DNA of 64,000 nt from Tenacibaculum ovolyticum DSM 18103 (GCF_000430545.1 NZ_KE387166.1:1-64000); one strand, 5' to 3'. Shown: positions 44,296-53,478, counted from the first letter of the stretch. The notes: generated by a model from the letters alone, not told the origin. Translations and numbers: made by a program.

Positions 44296-45165
44296 TTATT
44301 TTACTAATTTATCTAATGTATATTTAATTAAATCAGCAACAACCTTACCAGGATTTTCGCTAAATGTTCCGTTAGCTCTGTTGGCAATTATAGCATTCAT
44401 TGAAGCTGCATTATGACCTAATAATGTTGATAAACCATAAATAGCAGAAGTTTCCATTTCTAAATTGGTAATTCTGTTTCCGTTATGGTTAAAACTATCT
44501 ATTTTTTTATTTAATTCTGCATCTTGTAAAGCCAAACGTAATACGCGTCCTTGTGGGCCATAAAAACCTCCTGCTGTAGCAGTAATACCTTTAAAAACTT
44601 TATCAGACATTAATTTGTCTTCTAAGTATTTTCCATTCGATACTATTAAAGGGTATGGTTTTTTTGAACACCAATCGGTGTGTGCAATAAAAGCTTTTTC
44701 AACTTCTGGATGGGTTATTTCTTCTGTTTTATAAGATAATAACATTCCGTTTAAGTCTAAGGCATGTGAACTTAGTAGAAAACTATCAACAGGAATATCT
44801 GTTTGTAAAGAACCAGAAGTACCTATGCGCGTAATATTTAATGATGTATGCGTTTTTCCTACTTGACGTGTATCTAAATTGATGTTTACTAAAGCATCTA
44901 ATTCATTTAAAACAATATCAATATTATCAGGGCCAATACCTGTAGAAATTACAGTTAAACGTTTTCCTTTATAAGTTCCTGTAGTAGTTTTAAATTCACG
45001 TTTTTGAGTTGTAAATTCAATACTGTCAAAGTGTTGCGTAACTTTATCTACACGGTTTTGATCTCCAACGAATATAATATTGGTAGCTATATGTTCTGGC
45101 CTTAAATTTAGATGATATATACTTCCATCAGGATTTAAGATGAGTTCAGAATGTTTAATGTTCAT
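44296..45165 (-). CDS. Nucleoside phosphorylase (uridine phosphorylase-like)
   Basis: 289 residues. Phosphorylase family motifs: ITRIGTSGSLQTDIPVDSFL (phosphate site and G-T-S-G), 'LEMETSAIYGLSTLLGH' (nucleoside ribose site with Glu-Met-Glu), and RLTVISTGIGPDNIDIVL. Cleaves a pyrimidine or purine nucleoside with phosphate. It is exactly adjacent to its neighbours: zero bases to the gene on either side, so one operon with 45166-46110 and 43435-44295. Confidence 0.9.
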   Translation of the reverse strand: MNIKHSELILNPDGSIYHLNLRPEHIATNIIFVGDQNRVDKVTQHFDSIEFTTQKREFKTTTGTYKGKRLTVISTGIGPDNIDIVLNELDALVNINLDTRQVGKTHTSLNITRIGTSGSLQTDIPVDSFLLSSHALDLNGMLLSYKTEEITHPEVEKAFIAHTDWCSKKPYPLIVSNGKYLEDKLMSDKVFKGITATAGGFYGPQGRVLRLALQDAELNKKIDSFNHNGNRITNLEMETSAIYGLSTLLGHNAASMNAIIANRANGTFSENPGKVVADLIKYTLDKLVK

Positions 45166-46110
45166 TTATGATGTAATTTTCAACAATTTATCTGTAGCGT
45201 TTACATATAAATAGCTGTATTTTTTAGCTCCGCCAAGATACGAAAAATCAGAACGTATTTTACCATAATAGTTGGTTTGCAGTTCTAGTACTTGTTTACC
45301 AACCCTACTTAGTTTAACGGGATTAAATGAAGTGAATAGTTTTTTTAATTGCTCTATTTTATTAAGGTACTGTGTATCACCAAAACCGTAATTTTCTTGG
45401 TTTGCTAATAAATTAGCAACAAGTTGATTTTTAGTACTAAATTGATTGTTTTTTGCGGTTTCTAAAATGCCATTTTCAATATGGTTTAAACCATTTTTGA
45501 TTGATGGAAATCGAAGAAGGTGAGATTTTATTGCTTCTTCTAAATAACTGAAGATTGAATTTTTATTTGATTTAGAAGCGTTTTCTAATTGTAATGGACT
45601 GTCTGAACAATATAACTGCCAAATATAATCAGCATATTCGATGTCATCTTGGGTTAAAACAACCTTATTTTTATAATGTTGTTTTAATTGATTGTCGGAT
45701 AATTCTCCTAGACCGACTAATTTTTCTTGTGTTTCTATTTTTCCGCTACAAACTAAAGATATTTGACGTCCTTTTCTATAGCGTTTTAGCCAGCTTATAA
45801 CAGCAAGCATGTTTATTTGACAAAACAAATCATATTCAAACCATAAAACAATTTCATCTTGTTGTTTTTGATTACAAAGATTACGGTATTCTTTTACTGT
45901 ATAGTCAATAAACTTTTGCTTAGAAACTTTATAGGAAGATTTAAAAAAATCGAAACGAGTTCTCCAAAAGTCTTCACTACCAACTTCAACAGTAGTTTTA
46001 CCTTCACAGAGCATTTCTCGCCATGTAATTATTTGACCATCAAAATTTAATTTTCTTAAACGTTTTGTAGTGTAGTCTCCGTTTGTAATATGTAATGTTG
46101 GGGATGTCAT
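45166..46110 (-). CDS. DUF1835 domain-containing protein
   Basis: 314 residues. The opening SPTLHITNGDYTTKRLRKLN and the following REMLCEGKTTVEVGSEDFWR fit the DUF1835 N-terminus. The middle (EIVLWFEYDLFCQINMLAVI) is also typical; the C-terminal part is less conserved. DUF1835 proteins have no established function. It is the first gene of a three-gene minus-strand operon with directly abutting open reading frames (nucleoside phosphorylase, substrate-binding protein), so a role in nucleoside or cofactor metabolism is a guess. Confidence 0.75.
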   Translation of the reverse strand: MTSPTLHITNGDYTTKRLRKLNFDGQIITWREMLCEGKTTVEVGSEDFWRTRFDFFKSSYKVSKQKFIDYTVKEYRNLCNQKQQDEIVLWFEYDLFCQINMLAVISWLKRYRKGRQISLVCSGKIETQEKLVGLGELSDNQLKQHYKNKVVLTQDDIEYADYIWQLYCSDSPLQLENASKSNKNSIFSYLEEAIKSHLLRFPSIKNGLNHIENGILETAKNNQFSTKNQLVANLLANQENYGFGDTQYLNKIEQLKKLFTSFNPVKLSRVGKQVLELQTNYYGKIRSDFSYLGGAKKYSYLYVNATDKLLKITS

Positions 46111-46217
46111 ATTTTAGGGATTGAAATTAATTATATTGATCTATACATAATAAACGCTCTTTTTTTAACGTTATTATTAGTTTCTTGTTAAAAAACGTTT
46201 AAATATAGTAAAAACAA

Positions 46218-46250
46218 AAAACATCAAGAAATATTTATTCTTGATGTTTT
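46218..46250 (-). terminator. Intrinsic terminator after the YciH gene
   Basis: AAAACATCAAGAA / TTCTTGATGTTTT perfect 13-bp stem with a 7-nt loop; T run on the minus strand. Confidence 0.8.
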
Positions 46251-46258
46251 AATATTAA

Positions 46259-46582
46259 TTAACCTCCAACGCGTTTTACATTAAAGCCTTTGTCTTTTAG
46301 AATTTGCATTATTTTATCTCGGTAATCTCCCTGAATAATTATTTTATCATCTTTAAAACTACCGCCAACACTTAACTTTGTTTTAATTTCTTTTGCAAGT
46401 TTCTTAAAATCTTGGGTAGCGCCTGTGTAGCCATCTAAAATTGTAATCGGTTTTCCTTTACGTTTTTCATACTTGCAAAGTATAGGATCGTCTTGCAACC
46501 AAATATCAGGTTTCTGTTCTTTTTTAACTTCAGTTTCTTTATGCTCTGGAAATAAATTTTTTAATTGATCTTTTAAGTCCAT
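46259..46582 (-). CDS. yciH: Translation initiation factor SUI1-like (YciH)
   Basis: 107 residues. C-terminal SUI1 fold: KGKPITILDGYTGATQDFKKLAKEIK, then VGGSFKDDKIIIQGDYRDKI, which is the conserved GGS..D..I.IQGD pattern. N-terminal ~35 residues are charged and flexible. Bacterial YciH is related to eIF1 and affects start-codon selection under stress. Start follows the 2OG-Fe oxygenase gene by 4 bases, so the two are cotranscribed; terminator at 46218-46250. Confidence 0.9.
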   Translation of the reverse strand: MDLKDQLKNLFPEHKETEVKKEQKPDIWLQDDPILCKYEKRKGKPITILDGYTGATQDFKKLAKEIKTKLSVGGSFKDDKIIIQGDYRDKIMQILKDKGFNVKRVGG

Positions 46583-46586
46583 AATA

Positions 46587-47534
46587 TTATTTTTTCAATC
46601 CTAATTCACGTAAACGTTCATCTAAAAATTCACCAGCTGTAATATCTTCAAATTGTTTAGGGTTGTTTTCGTCAATACAATTATCTAAAACATCTAATTT
46701 CATATCAGATACTGGGTGCATAAAGAAAGGAATAGAATAACGAGAGGTTCCCCAAGATTCTTTTGGAGGATTTGTTACTCTGTGTATGGTAGATTTTAAT
46801 TTGTTGTTACTATGGCGAGATAGCATATCGCCAACATTAATCATTAATTCATCAGGCTGCGCAACAGCATCAATCCAATCTCCTTTATGATTTTGAACTT
46901 GTAGCCCTTTTCCTTGAGCTCCCATTAATAAGGTAATTAAATTAATATCTCCATGGGCAGCTGCTCTTTCAGCTCCTTTTGGTTCTGTTTTTATAGGAGG
47001 GTAGTGTATAGGGCGTAATATACTATTTCCGTCTTTAATATAGTTATCAAAATAAACTTCTTCTAAGCCTAGGTGTAATGCTAAAGAACGTAAAACGTAT
47101 TTAGCCGTTTTTTCTAGCATTTGGTAGGTTTGTTTACCAACTTCGTTAAACTTAGCAAGTTCTTCAACACTTACATTGTCTGGATATTCATTTGCGTATT
47201 TAGAGGCAGCATCTACATACTGACCAAAATGCCAAAATTCTTTTAAATCACCTTCTTTTTTTCCTTTAGCACTTTCCTTACCAAAAGAAACATAGCCTCT
47301 TTGACCACCAATACCAGGGATTTCATATTTCTCTTTTATATTAGTAGGTAAGTCAAAAAAGTTTTTAATTTCAGTATATAAATTATCAACTAGTTTATCG
47401 TCTAAGAAATGACCTTTTAAAGCTACGAATCCTATATTCTCATAAGCGTCACCAATTTCATTGATGAATTTTTGTTTTCTGTTTTTATCGTCTGATAAAA
47501 AGTCTGCTAAATTTACGCTTGGAATTTTATTCAT
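46587..47534 (-). CDS. Isopenicillin N synthase-like 2-oxoglutarate/Fe(II) dioxygenase
   Basis: 315 residues. N-terminal DIOX_N region (SVNLADFLSDDKNRKQKFIN) and C-terminal 2OG-Fe(II) oxygenase domain with the facial triad HGDIN (His-x-Asp) and the distal His in KSTIHRVTN, plus a downstream Arg in SRYSIPFF for 2-oxoglutarate binding. Proteins of this kind in bacteria oxidise small molecules; the substrate is not known. Separated from yciH by 4 bases. Confidence 0.88.
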   Translation of the reverse strand: MNKIPSVNLADFLSDDKNRKQKFINEIGDAYENIGFVALKGHFLDDKLVDNLYTEIKNFFDLPTNIKEKYEIPGIGGQRGYVSFGKESAKGKKEGDLKEFWHFGQYVDAASKYANEYPDNVSVEELAKFNEVGKQTYQMLEKTAKYVLRSLALHLGLEEVYFDNYIKDGNSILRPIHYPPIKTEPKGAERAAAHGDINLITLLMGAQGKGLQVQNHKGDWIDAVAQPDELMINVGDMLSRHSNNKLKSTIHRVTNPPKESWGTSRYSIPFFMHPVSDMKLDVLDNCIDENNPKQFEDITAGEFLDERLRELGLKK

Positions 47535-47594
47535 TGTTAATAAGTTTAATTATTTAAAGTGTAAAGTTAGTGAAATCAACGATAGGCTTTAAAA

Positions 47595-48311
47595 TTACTT
47601 ATTAACAAAAGGGATTAGGTAAGAGATTGTATAATTAAAACCAAAACCGGTATTACTTTCAAAAACACGATTAAAACCAGGGGCATATAATGTTTTAAAG
47701 CTCTTTTGATCATCTAAGCTTAACATTATTTTGTAAGAAAACCCTCCGCTTAAATATAAGTTCTTTAAAACTTCTACCTTTATACCTAGTTGAATTTCAG
47801 TCCAATGAGCTGTTAATCCTGTTTCTGTTAAAGGAGTTGTTATTGTATTGGTAGGGAAATAGGGAAGTGTCTTTTCAACTCCACTAGTAACATTAGGTGT
47901 GTAGCTATTTAAAGTATGATCAAAAATAGCAAACCCATATCGCATACCTACATAAATTTCGTTGCTCATATCTAACCAATTTTTATAGGCGTTAAAGTTA
48001 GCTCCTAATCTAATAAAGCTTCCTTTTGATGTTGAGGTTGTAAAATCTTCAAAAGTTTTTTCTTCTTCGTACCCTAGTTCTGTAGCGATATACCATTTTT
48101 TAGAAATACGATAATCACCAACCAATTCTAATCCACTATAGCTCTTATCTACAATTGATAAGGCAGGTCTGCTAATATCTACACCTAAACGTAAACCATA
48201 ACCTGTTTTATAGGTTATGGTGTCTTTTTTAGTTTTTGATAGTTTTTGTTTCTGAGAAAAACCATTTGCACCAACAAATAGCAAACAGATACTAATAATA
48301 TACTTGTACAT
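47595..48311 (-). CDS. DUF6048-like outer-membrane protein
   Basis: 238 residues from ATG 48311 (MYKYIISICLLFVGANGFSQ signal peptide); the longer frame from 48365 is rejected because it buries the signal and overlaps the neighbour more. The mature part has strand-like alternation (LRLGVDISRPALSIVDKSYSG; WTEIQLGIKVEVLKNLYLSGG) and ends ISYLIPFVNK, suggestive of a small barrel. I associate it with the DUF6048 family, seen near an RlmD-like gene in Flavobacteriia; this recall is moderately certain. The gene overlaps the DUF6452-like gene by 20 bases. Confidence 0.7.
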   Translation of the reverse strand: MYKYIISICLLFVGANGFSQKQKLSKTKKDTITYKTGYGLRLGVDISRPALSIVDKSYSGLELVGDYRISKKWYIATELGYEEEKTFEDFTTSTSKGSFIRLGANFNAYKNWLDMSNEIYVGMRYGFAIFDHTLNSYTPNVTSGVEKTLPYFPTNTITTPLTETGLTAHWTEIQLGIKVEVLKNLYLSGGFSYKIMLSLDDQKSFKTLYAPGFNRVFESNTGFGFNYTISYLIPFVNK

Positions 48312-48771
48312 GCGCTTTTGTTTGATCGTTAATATTTGTAATTGTTGAAGTAGATAAATTATCAATCCAACTAGTATGTGTTAAATTAATATCTTTAAAT
48401 ACTATTCTATAACCACAAGAACGAGAAACATAGTCGTCTTCAGAGTTGTGTTTTATGGTTAAAGTTGCTATTTTATTGTTTACAGCTATGTTATCTACAT
48501 CATTCATTTTTAAAGTGTAAATAGTCTCATTTGCTAACGAGTTTAAAGGTATTGCAATACTATCTGTAGTTATACTTGTAAAAAGACTATCTGTTTTACC
48601 TTGTGCAATCATAGAAAAACGCAGTGCTTTCTTTTTTAAAGAGGTATCATCTTTATCATAAAAGCTTAAGATTAATCTTGGTGTAACAGGATTTTGAACA
48701 CAGAAATCATCTTTTTCACAAGATGATAATCCTACAGAACAAATAAATAATAAAAGGATGTATTTTTTCAT
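48292..48771 (-). CDS. DUF6452-like lipoprotein
   Basis: 159 residues. Lipoprotein signal (MKKYILLLFICSVGLSSCEK, Cys 18). A Cys-rich opening (DFCVQNPVTPRLILSFYDKD) and a pattern of beta strands including RSCGYRIVFKDINL. I associate it with DUF6452, the companion of DUF6048, lying between rlmD-like and DUF6048 genes. The 3' end overlaps the next gene by 20 bases, and the rlmD-like gene ends 6 bases before its start codon... on the minus strand it starts 48771 and the upstream gene stops at 48778. All three are one operon. Confidence 0.7.
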   Translation of the reverse strand: MKKYILLLFICSVGLSSCEKDDFCVQNPVTPRLILSFYDKDDTSLKKKALRFSMIAQGKTDSLFTSITTDSIAIPLNSLANETIYTLKMNDVDNIAVNNKIATLTIKHNSEDDYVSRSCGYRIVFKDINLTHTSWIDNLSTSTITNINDQTKAHVQVYY

Positions 48772-48777
48772 TAAAGC

Positions 48778-50229
48778 TTATTTTTCAAATAAAACAACGG
48801 TTTCTATATGTGCTGTATGCGGAAACTGGTCTACTAAACTAATCTTTTTTAATTTATAACCACTGTTAATTAATTCTTCTGTGTCACGAGCTTGTGTTGC
48901 TGGGTTACAAGATACGTAAACCATTCTATCAGCATTCAATCTGATTATTTTACGTAATGTTTTTGGCGCAATACCAGCACGAGCGGGATCTAAAATAATT
49001 GTTTTTATTTTATTTTGATATTGTGGGTGTTCCAATAAAAATTTACCAACATCAGCTGCATAAAACTGTAAGCCTTCAATATTGTTTCGTTTCGCATTTT
49101 CTTTTGCATCATCAATAGCAGAAGCTACAATATCTACTCCAACTATTTTTGCATTGTCGCTTCGTGAAGCTAAAATTTGTCCGATAGTTCCTGTTCCACA
49201 GAATAAATCCATAACCACAGTATTGTCAACAGCTTCTTTGTTCTCTAAAGCATAATCAACAACTTTTGTGTATAGTTTTTCGGCAGATTTAGGGTTTGTT
49301 TGAAAAAAGCTTTTCATGCTTATTTCAAAGTTTAAGCCTAATAGTTCTTCTACAATTTTATCTTTTCCTGTAACAAGTTCAATACTTCCTGAAGTTGCTA
49401 TAGTTCTGTCTCCAATTTCATCGTTTATAGTATGAAGTAAACCAGCTAAGCGTTCTCCAAAAATATCTTTTAATAATTTAGCAAAAGCCTGCATATCAAA
49501 ATTAGGTAAATCATACGATGTAGTTACTAAATTAAATAATAACTCATTTGTTTTATAAGATTTACGAACTACAAAATATCTAAAAAAACCTTCTTTTCTA
49601 GGGCCATGCCAAGGAGCTAAACCTGTTTTTTCACAATACTCACGTATTACTTTTAGGTTGTCTTCAACTTGAGCGTCAAATAAACCAGAATCTTTGTTTA
49701 GATTATCACCCATCCACCAAGTTCCACGACGTTTAAACCCTAAGGTAAAAAAATCGGCATCTGTTTTATTTTCTCTATCGTAACCAATTGCAGAAAAGCC
49801 GTATTCCATTTTATTTCTGTAGTGAAATACGTTGGGAGAGGTTATAAATTCATCAAATAAATCATCAATATTTTCAACTTTCCCTATTCTTTTAAATAAA
49901 GAGAGTGTACTTTCTTTCTTATATTTATGTTGCAGTTCAATAGGTAACTGAATGTAAGGAGCTCCAGGAATGTCTTGAAATGGAACTTTAACTTCATCTT
50001 CAGATGGTTCTAAAACATCAATTAATTTAGCTTCAGCATATTTCTTACTTGATTTGCTAATTTGTGCTTTTACCAATTGACCTGGTAGCGTATTAGGAAC
50101 AAAAACAACAAAGCTACCTTCTTCAGATTTTATTCTTGCTATTCCTTTTCCTCCAAAAGCGTAATCCTCAATTTTTAATTCTAAAACTTGATTCTTCTTT
50201 ACAAATTTATTTCGTTCTCTACGTGGCAT
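48778..50229 (-). CDS. rlmD: RlmD/TrmA-family 23S rRNA uracil-5 methyltransferase, Fe-S-cysteine-less form
   Basis: 483 residues. TRAM domain at the N-terminus (NQVLELKIEDYAFGGKGIAR), then RNA-binding insert, then methyltransferase with motif VVMDLFCGTGTIGQIL, IILDPARAGIAPKTLRKI and the nucleophile Cys in VSCNPATQARD. Adds a methyl group to C5 of uracil in 23S rRNA (U1939 type). The usual N-terminal 4Fe-4S cluster cysteines (CGGC region) are absent: the sequence reads PFQDIPGAPYIQLPIE. A -7 box 21 bases upstream (50251-50258). Target uridine inferred from family only. Confidence 0.88.
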   Translation of the reverse strand: MPRRERNKFVKKNQVLELKIEDYAFGGKGIARIKSEEGSFVVFVPNTLPGQLVKAQISKSSKKYAEAKLIDVLEPSEDEVKVPFQDIPGAPYIQLPIELQHKYKKESTLSLFKRIGKVENIDDLFDEFITSPNVFHYRNKMEYGFSAIGYDRENKTDADFFTLGFKRRGTWWMGDNLNKDSGLFDAQVEDNLKVIREYCEKTGLAPWHGPRKEGFFRYFVVRKSYKTNELLFNLVTTSYDLPNFDMQAFAKLLKDIFGERLAGLLHTINDEIGDRTIATSGSIELVTGKDKIVEELLGLNFEISMKSFFQTNPKSAEKLYTKVVDYALENKEAVDNTVVMDLFCGTGTIGQILASRSDNAKIVGVDIVASAIDDAKENAKRNNIEGLQFYAADVGKFLLEHPQYQNKIKTIILDPARAGIAPKTLRKIIRLNADRMVYVSCNPATQARDTEELINSGYKLKKISLVDQFPHTAHIETVVLFEK

Positions 50230-50250
50230 TTTCTGTTATTTATAGATATG

Positions 50251-50258
50251 CAAAATTA
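50251..50258 (-). promoter_or_regulatory. -7 promoter box for the RlmD-like/DUF6452/DUF6048 operon
   Basis: Minus-strand TAATTTTG, exact TAnnTTTG match, 21 bases before ATG 50229. Confidence 0.55.
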
Positions 50259-50282
50259 TGAAAAGTTATGGTTTGATAATAC

Positions 50283-50316
50283 AAAAAAGGCTACTCATTT
50301 GAGTAGCCTTTTTTAT
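50283..50316 (-). terminator. Intrinsic terminator after the OmpA-like gene
   Basis: AAAAAAGGCTACTCA / TGAGTAGCCTTTTTT near-perfect stem with a 2-nt loop, flanked by A and T runs. Confidence 0.85.
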
Positions 50317-50331
50317 AAAAGAGAGGATTGT

Positions 50332-51027
50332 TTATTGTCCTGCTTCTTTTTTAGCTTCATCAATCATTTGTTGGTTTGCAATAATAGCAAACTCTACACG
50401 TCTATTTTTACTTCTACCTTCAGCAGTTTCGTTAGAAGCAATAGGGTTTGTTATACCTAATCCTTTTGTTTTAAAACGACTTATACTTAAACCTTTACTT
50501 GTTAAGTATTTTTTTACTGAATTTGCTCTTTTTTCAGAAAGAGTTTGATTATATGCAACTTTACCTTTGCTATCAGTAAAACCATAAATGGCAATATCAG
50601 TATTATCATAACTTTTAAAAACAGGTAGTAATTTATTTAAGTTTGCTTTAGCTGCTGCACTTAAGGTTGATTTATTAGTATTGAATCTAACTGCATTTTC
50701 ACCTAAGGTTAACTTAATACCTTCACCAACTCTTTCTACTTCAGCACCAGGTAAAGCTTCTTTAATTTCACGAGCCTGCTTGTCCATTTTGTTACCAATA
50801 ACACCACCTGCAACACCACCAATAACTCCTCCTAGTATTGCTCCTAATTCAGAATTTTTACCACTTCCTACATTGTTTCCAATCACGGCACCTAAAATAG
50901 CACCTGCTGTAGTACCTATTACGGCTCCTTTTTGAGTGTTGTTAGCGTTTTTAATTGAACTACAAGAAATAAAAATACTGCTTGCTAAAAATAAAATTGA
51001 TAGACTATATATTATTGTTTTTTTCAT
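50332..51027 (-). CDS. OmpA-family lipoprotein with glycine-zipper domain
   Basis: 231 residues. Lipoprotein signal (MKKTIIYSLSILFLASSIFI then SCSS, Cys ~22). Residues ~33-85 are a Gly/Ala-rich zipper (GAVIGTTAGAILGAVIGNNV) that can insert in membrane. The C-terminal OmpA domain (~100-225) has the peptidoglycan-binding pattern: IAIYGFTDSKGKVAYNQTLSEKRANSVKKYL and NRRVEFAII. Links outer membrane to peptidoglycan. Follows the lipocalin-like lipoprotein gene by 17 bases on the same strand. Confidence 0.9.
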   Translation of the reverse strand: MKKTIIYSLSILFLASSIFISCSSIKNANNTQKGAVIGTTAGAILGAVIGNNVGSGKNSELGAILGGVIGGVAGGVIGNKMDKQAREIKEALPGAEVERVGEGIKLTLGENAVRFNTNKSTLSAAAKANLNKLLPVFKSYDNTDIAIYGFTDSKGKVAYNQTLSEKRANSVKKYLTSKGLSISRFKTKGLGITNPIASNETAEGRSKNRRVEFAIIANQQMIDEAKKEAGQ

Positions 51028-51044
51028 TGTTACTTTTTTTATAA

Positions 51045-51521
51045 TTATTTTCTTTGAAATGTATATGTTATATTTTTTGTTTGCCCTGCAACATTTATTT
51101 TATCAATTAAATTGAAGCTTGTTGCAGTTACATTGTTTATACTTAAAACAAAACCATTGTTAACGTTTTTTGCTTTATGATCGTTAATTATTTTTAATAC
51201 AAACTCTCCGCTTTTATTAATGTACCAAGTTATTGGTGAACTAAATTCTTTACAGTTAGTATCTGGGGTATTTAAACTCATTTGACCTTTATTATTATTA
51301 GAAATAAAACTCCAGTTACTACCAATAAAACATTTAGAATCTCCTAAGTTAAAAGAGTTCACATTTAAATAATCAGAACCAGGGAAATTTACAGCAGAAA
51401 TGGTCCAATTACCTTTAAGCATTTTTTCGGTTTTGTTATCTAATTTAGTGTTAACTACTGAAGTAGATTTACATCCAGCAAGTGTAGCTAAAAAGATGAT
51501 AAAAAATAAAGTCTTTTTCAT
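51045..51521 (-). CDS. Lipocalin-like lipoprotein
   Basis: 158 residues. Lipoprotein signal (FIIFLATLAGCKST, Cys ~17) and a mature domain with strand pattern LKGNWTISAVNFPG, CFIGSNWSFISNNNKGQMSL and a final ITYTFQRK strand. This fits the small lipocalin-like (lipocalin_4) lipoproteins of Bacteroidota. Upstream of the OmpA lipoprotein gene in one unit. Function unknown. Confidence 0.75.
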   Translation of the reverse strand: MKKTLFFIIFLATLAGCKSTSVVNTKLDNKTEKMLKGNWTISAVNFPGSDYLNVNSFNLGDSKCFIGSNWSFISNNNKGQMSLNTPDTNCKEFSSPITWYINKSGEFVLKIINDHKAKNVNNGFVLSINNVTATSFNLIDKINVAGQTKNITYTFQRK

Positions 51522-52118
51522 GATTTAATAAGTTTGTTATTTATATAAAGTGTTGTGCCGTTAGAAGGTTTAATTTTTTGACACATAAAGTGTTTTTAAG
51601 TCACTCTATTTTAATGTTAATTTATAATGTTTTTTTAATTGATTGATAAGTATATGTTTATGCTGTAATAAATTTCTTTTTTTTAATGAAAACAACTTCT
51701 TACTGGTTCTAAAAACCGTCTGTTGTAACGTTTTTTTATGCAGTGTTGTTATCTATTAACAACAGAACGTAAAATTAATTAAAAAAATATAAATAGGGTA
51801 TTAAAAATGACATTATATGAAGAAAAAAAAGATCTATAAATAGTATATTTATTGAAACAATAGGAGAGTTATTTAATGAGTAAATATTATGACCTTCATG
51901 AATAAAAATGCTTTGTTAAGAGTAATTAAGCGATTAAGGTTGTAAGTTTCTTCATTGTTGGCAAAAATCTCAGATTAAGATATCAAAAGACAGGTAATAT
52001 TTAGTAAATTGCAGCACTTTTTAGGGATGATTTCTTTCCCACGCTGAATTTTCGGAGCTTTTCGAAAGGATAAAGGTAGAAGAGGAATAGTTTTTTATGA
52101 ATTAAAAATTATTTTAGA
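51522..52118. other. 597-base gene-free region between divergent lipoprotein and rocD genes
   Basis: No ORF of useful size on either strand. The last ~110 bases before rocD (52010-52118) are less AT-rich and contain possible short stems (GGGA/TCCC around 52023-52042, CTTTTCGAAAG around 52056-52066), so they could form a structured leader of rocD. The rest is AT-rich with no motif I can name. Confidence 0.4.
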
Positions 52119-53363
52119 ATGGCTGTTTTAGACCAATTAACTTCGCAACAAGCGATTGAATTAGAGAATAAGTATGGAGCTCACAATTATCACCCGTTAC
52201 CAGTAGTATTAAGTAAAGGTGAAGGTGTACATGTGTGGGATGTAGAAGGTAAGAAATATTATGATTTTTTATCAGCTTATTCAGCAGTAAACCAAGGGCA
52301 TTGTCATCCGAAAATTGTTGGAGCAATGGTAAACCAAGCACAAACTTTAACTTTAACTTCTCGTGCGTTTTATAACGATATGTTAGGTAAGTATGAAAAA
52401 TTTGCTACCGAACTTTTTGGTTTTGATAAATTATTACCAATGAATACTGGTGCAGAAGCGGTAGAAACTGCTTTGAAATTGTGTAGAAAATGGGCTTATG
52501 AGGTAAAAGGAATTAATGAGAATGATGCACAGATAGTGGTTTGTGAAAATAATTTTCATGGTCGTACTACAACAATTATTTCGTTTTCAAATGATCCTGT
52601 AGCTCGTAAGAATTTTGGACCTTTTACAAATGGGTTTATTAAAATTGAATACAATAACTTAAAGGCTTTAGAGGAAGCTTTAGAGAGTGATAAAAATATT
52701 GCAGGTTTCTTAGTAGAGCCTATTCAAGGAGAGGCTGGAGTATATGTTCCTTCTGAAGGATATTTAGCAGCAGCAAAAGCTTTATGTGCAAAACATAATG
52801 TATTGTTTATTGCTGATGAAGTTCAAACAGGAATTGCTCGTACTGGTAAAATGTTAGCTATTGATCATGAAAATGTAAAGGCTGATATTTTAATTTTAGG
52901 AAAGGCTATTTCTGGTGGAGCGTATCCTGTTTCGGCAGTGTTAGCAGATGATAATGTTATGAACGTTATTAAGCCAGGAAATCATGGTTCTACTTTTGGA
53001 GGTAACCCTATTGCTGCGGCAGTAGCAACGGCTGCTTTAGAAGTTATACAAGAAGAAGGTTTGGCAGATAATGCTGAACGTTTAGGTAAAATATTTAGAG
53101 CTGAATTAGCTGAATTTGCTAAAGAAACTGAATTAGTTTTATCTGTTAGAGGTAAAGGTTTATTAAACGCTGTTTTAATTAACGATACTGAAGAGAGTTC
53201 TACTGCTTGGGATATTTGTATGAAGTTACGTGATAACGGATTATTAGCAAAACCAACACATGGAAATATTATTCGTTTTGCACCACCTTTAGTTATGACT
53301 GAGGAGCAATTAATGGATTGTATTTCGATTATTAAGAAAACAATTTCTGAGTTTAAGAAATAA
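52119..53363 (+). CDS. rocD: Ornithine--oxo-acid transaminase
   Basis: 414 residues, standard for class III PLP aminotransferases. Converts L-ornithine and a 2-oxo acid to glutamate semialdehyde. Motifs: KYGAHNYHPLPVVLSKGEGV at the N-terminus; MNTGAEAVETALKLCRKWAY; DEVQTGIARTGKML; and LGKAISGGAYPVSAVL with the PLP-binding Lys (~263). Isolated gene with a long upstream region and terminator at 53383-53414. Confidence 0.95.
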   Translation: MAVLDQLTSQQAIELENKYGAHNYHPLPVVLSKGEGVHVWDVEGKKYYDFLSAYSAVNQGHCHPKIVGAMVNQAQTLTLTSRAFYNDMLGKYEKFATELFGFDKLLPMNTGAEAVETALKLCRKWAYEVKGINENDAQIVVCENNFHGRTTTIISFSNDPVARKNFGPFTNGFIKIEYNNLKALEEALESDKNIAGFLVEPIQGEAGVYVPSEGYLAAAKALCAKHNVLFIADEVQTGIARTGKMLAIDHENVKADILILGKAISGGAYPVSAVLADDNVMNVIKPGNHGSTFGGNPIAAAVATAALEVIQEEGLADNAERLGKIFRAELAEFAKETELVLSVRGKGLLNAVLINDTEESSTAWDICMKLRDNGLLAKPTHGNIIRFAPPLVMTEEQLMDCISIIKKTISEFKK

Positions 53364-53382
53364 GCTTTTTGAAATTTTAAAT

Positions 53383-53414
53383 AAAAAAAGGAACGATTTT
53401 AATCGCTCCTTTTT
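53383..53414 (+). terminator. Intrinsic terminator after rocD
   Basis: AAAAAAGGAACGATT / AATCGCTCCTTTTTT stem with one mismatch and a 2-nt loop, then a T run. Confidence 0.8.
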
Positions 53415-53478
53415 TTGTTTTTAGATAATATTGAATGTGGAACCAATTTGTATTTTATCTAAAATGTTGGTTAATAGG

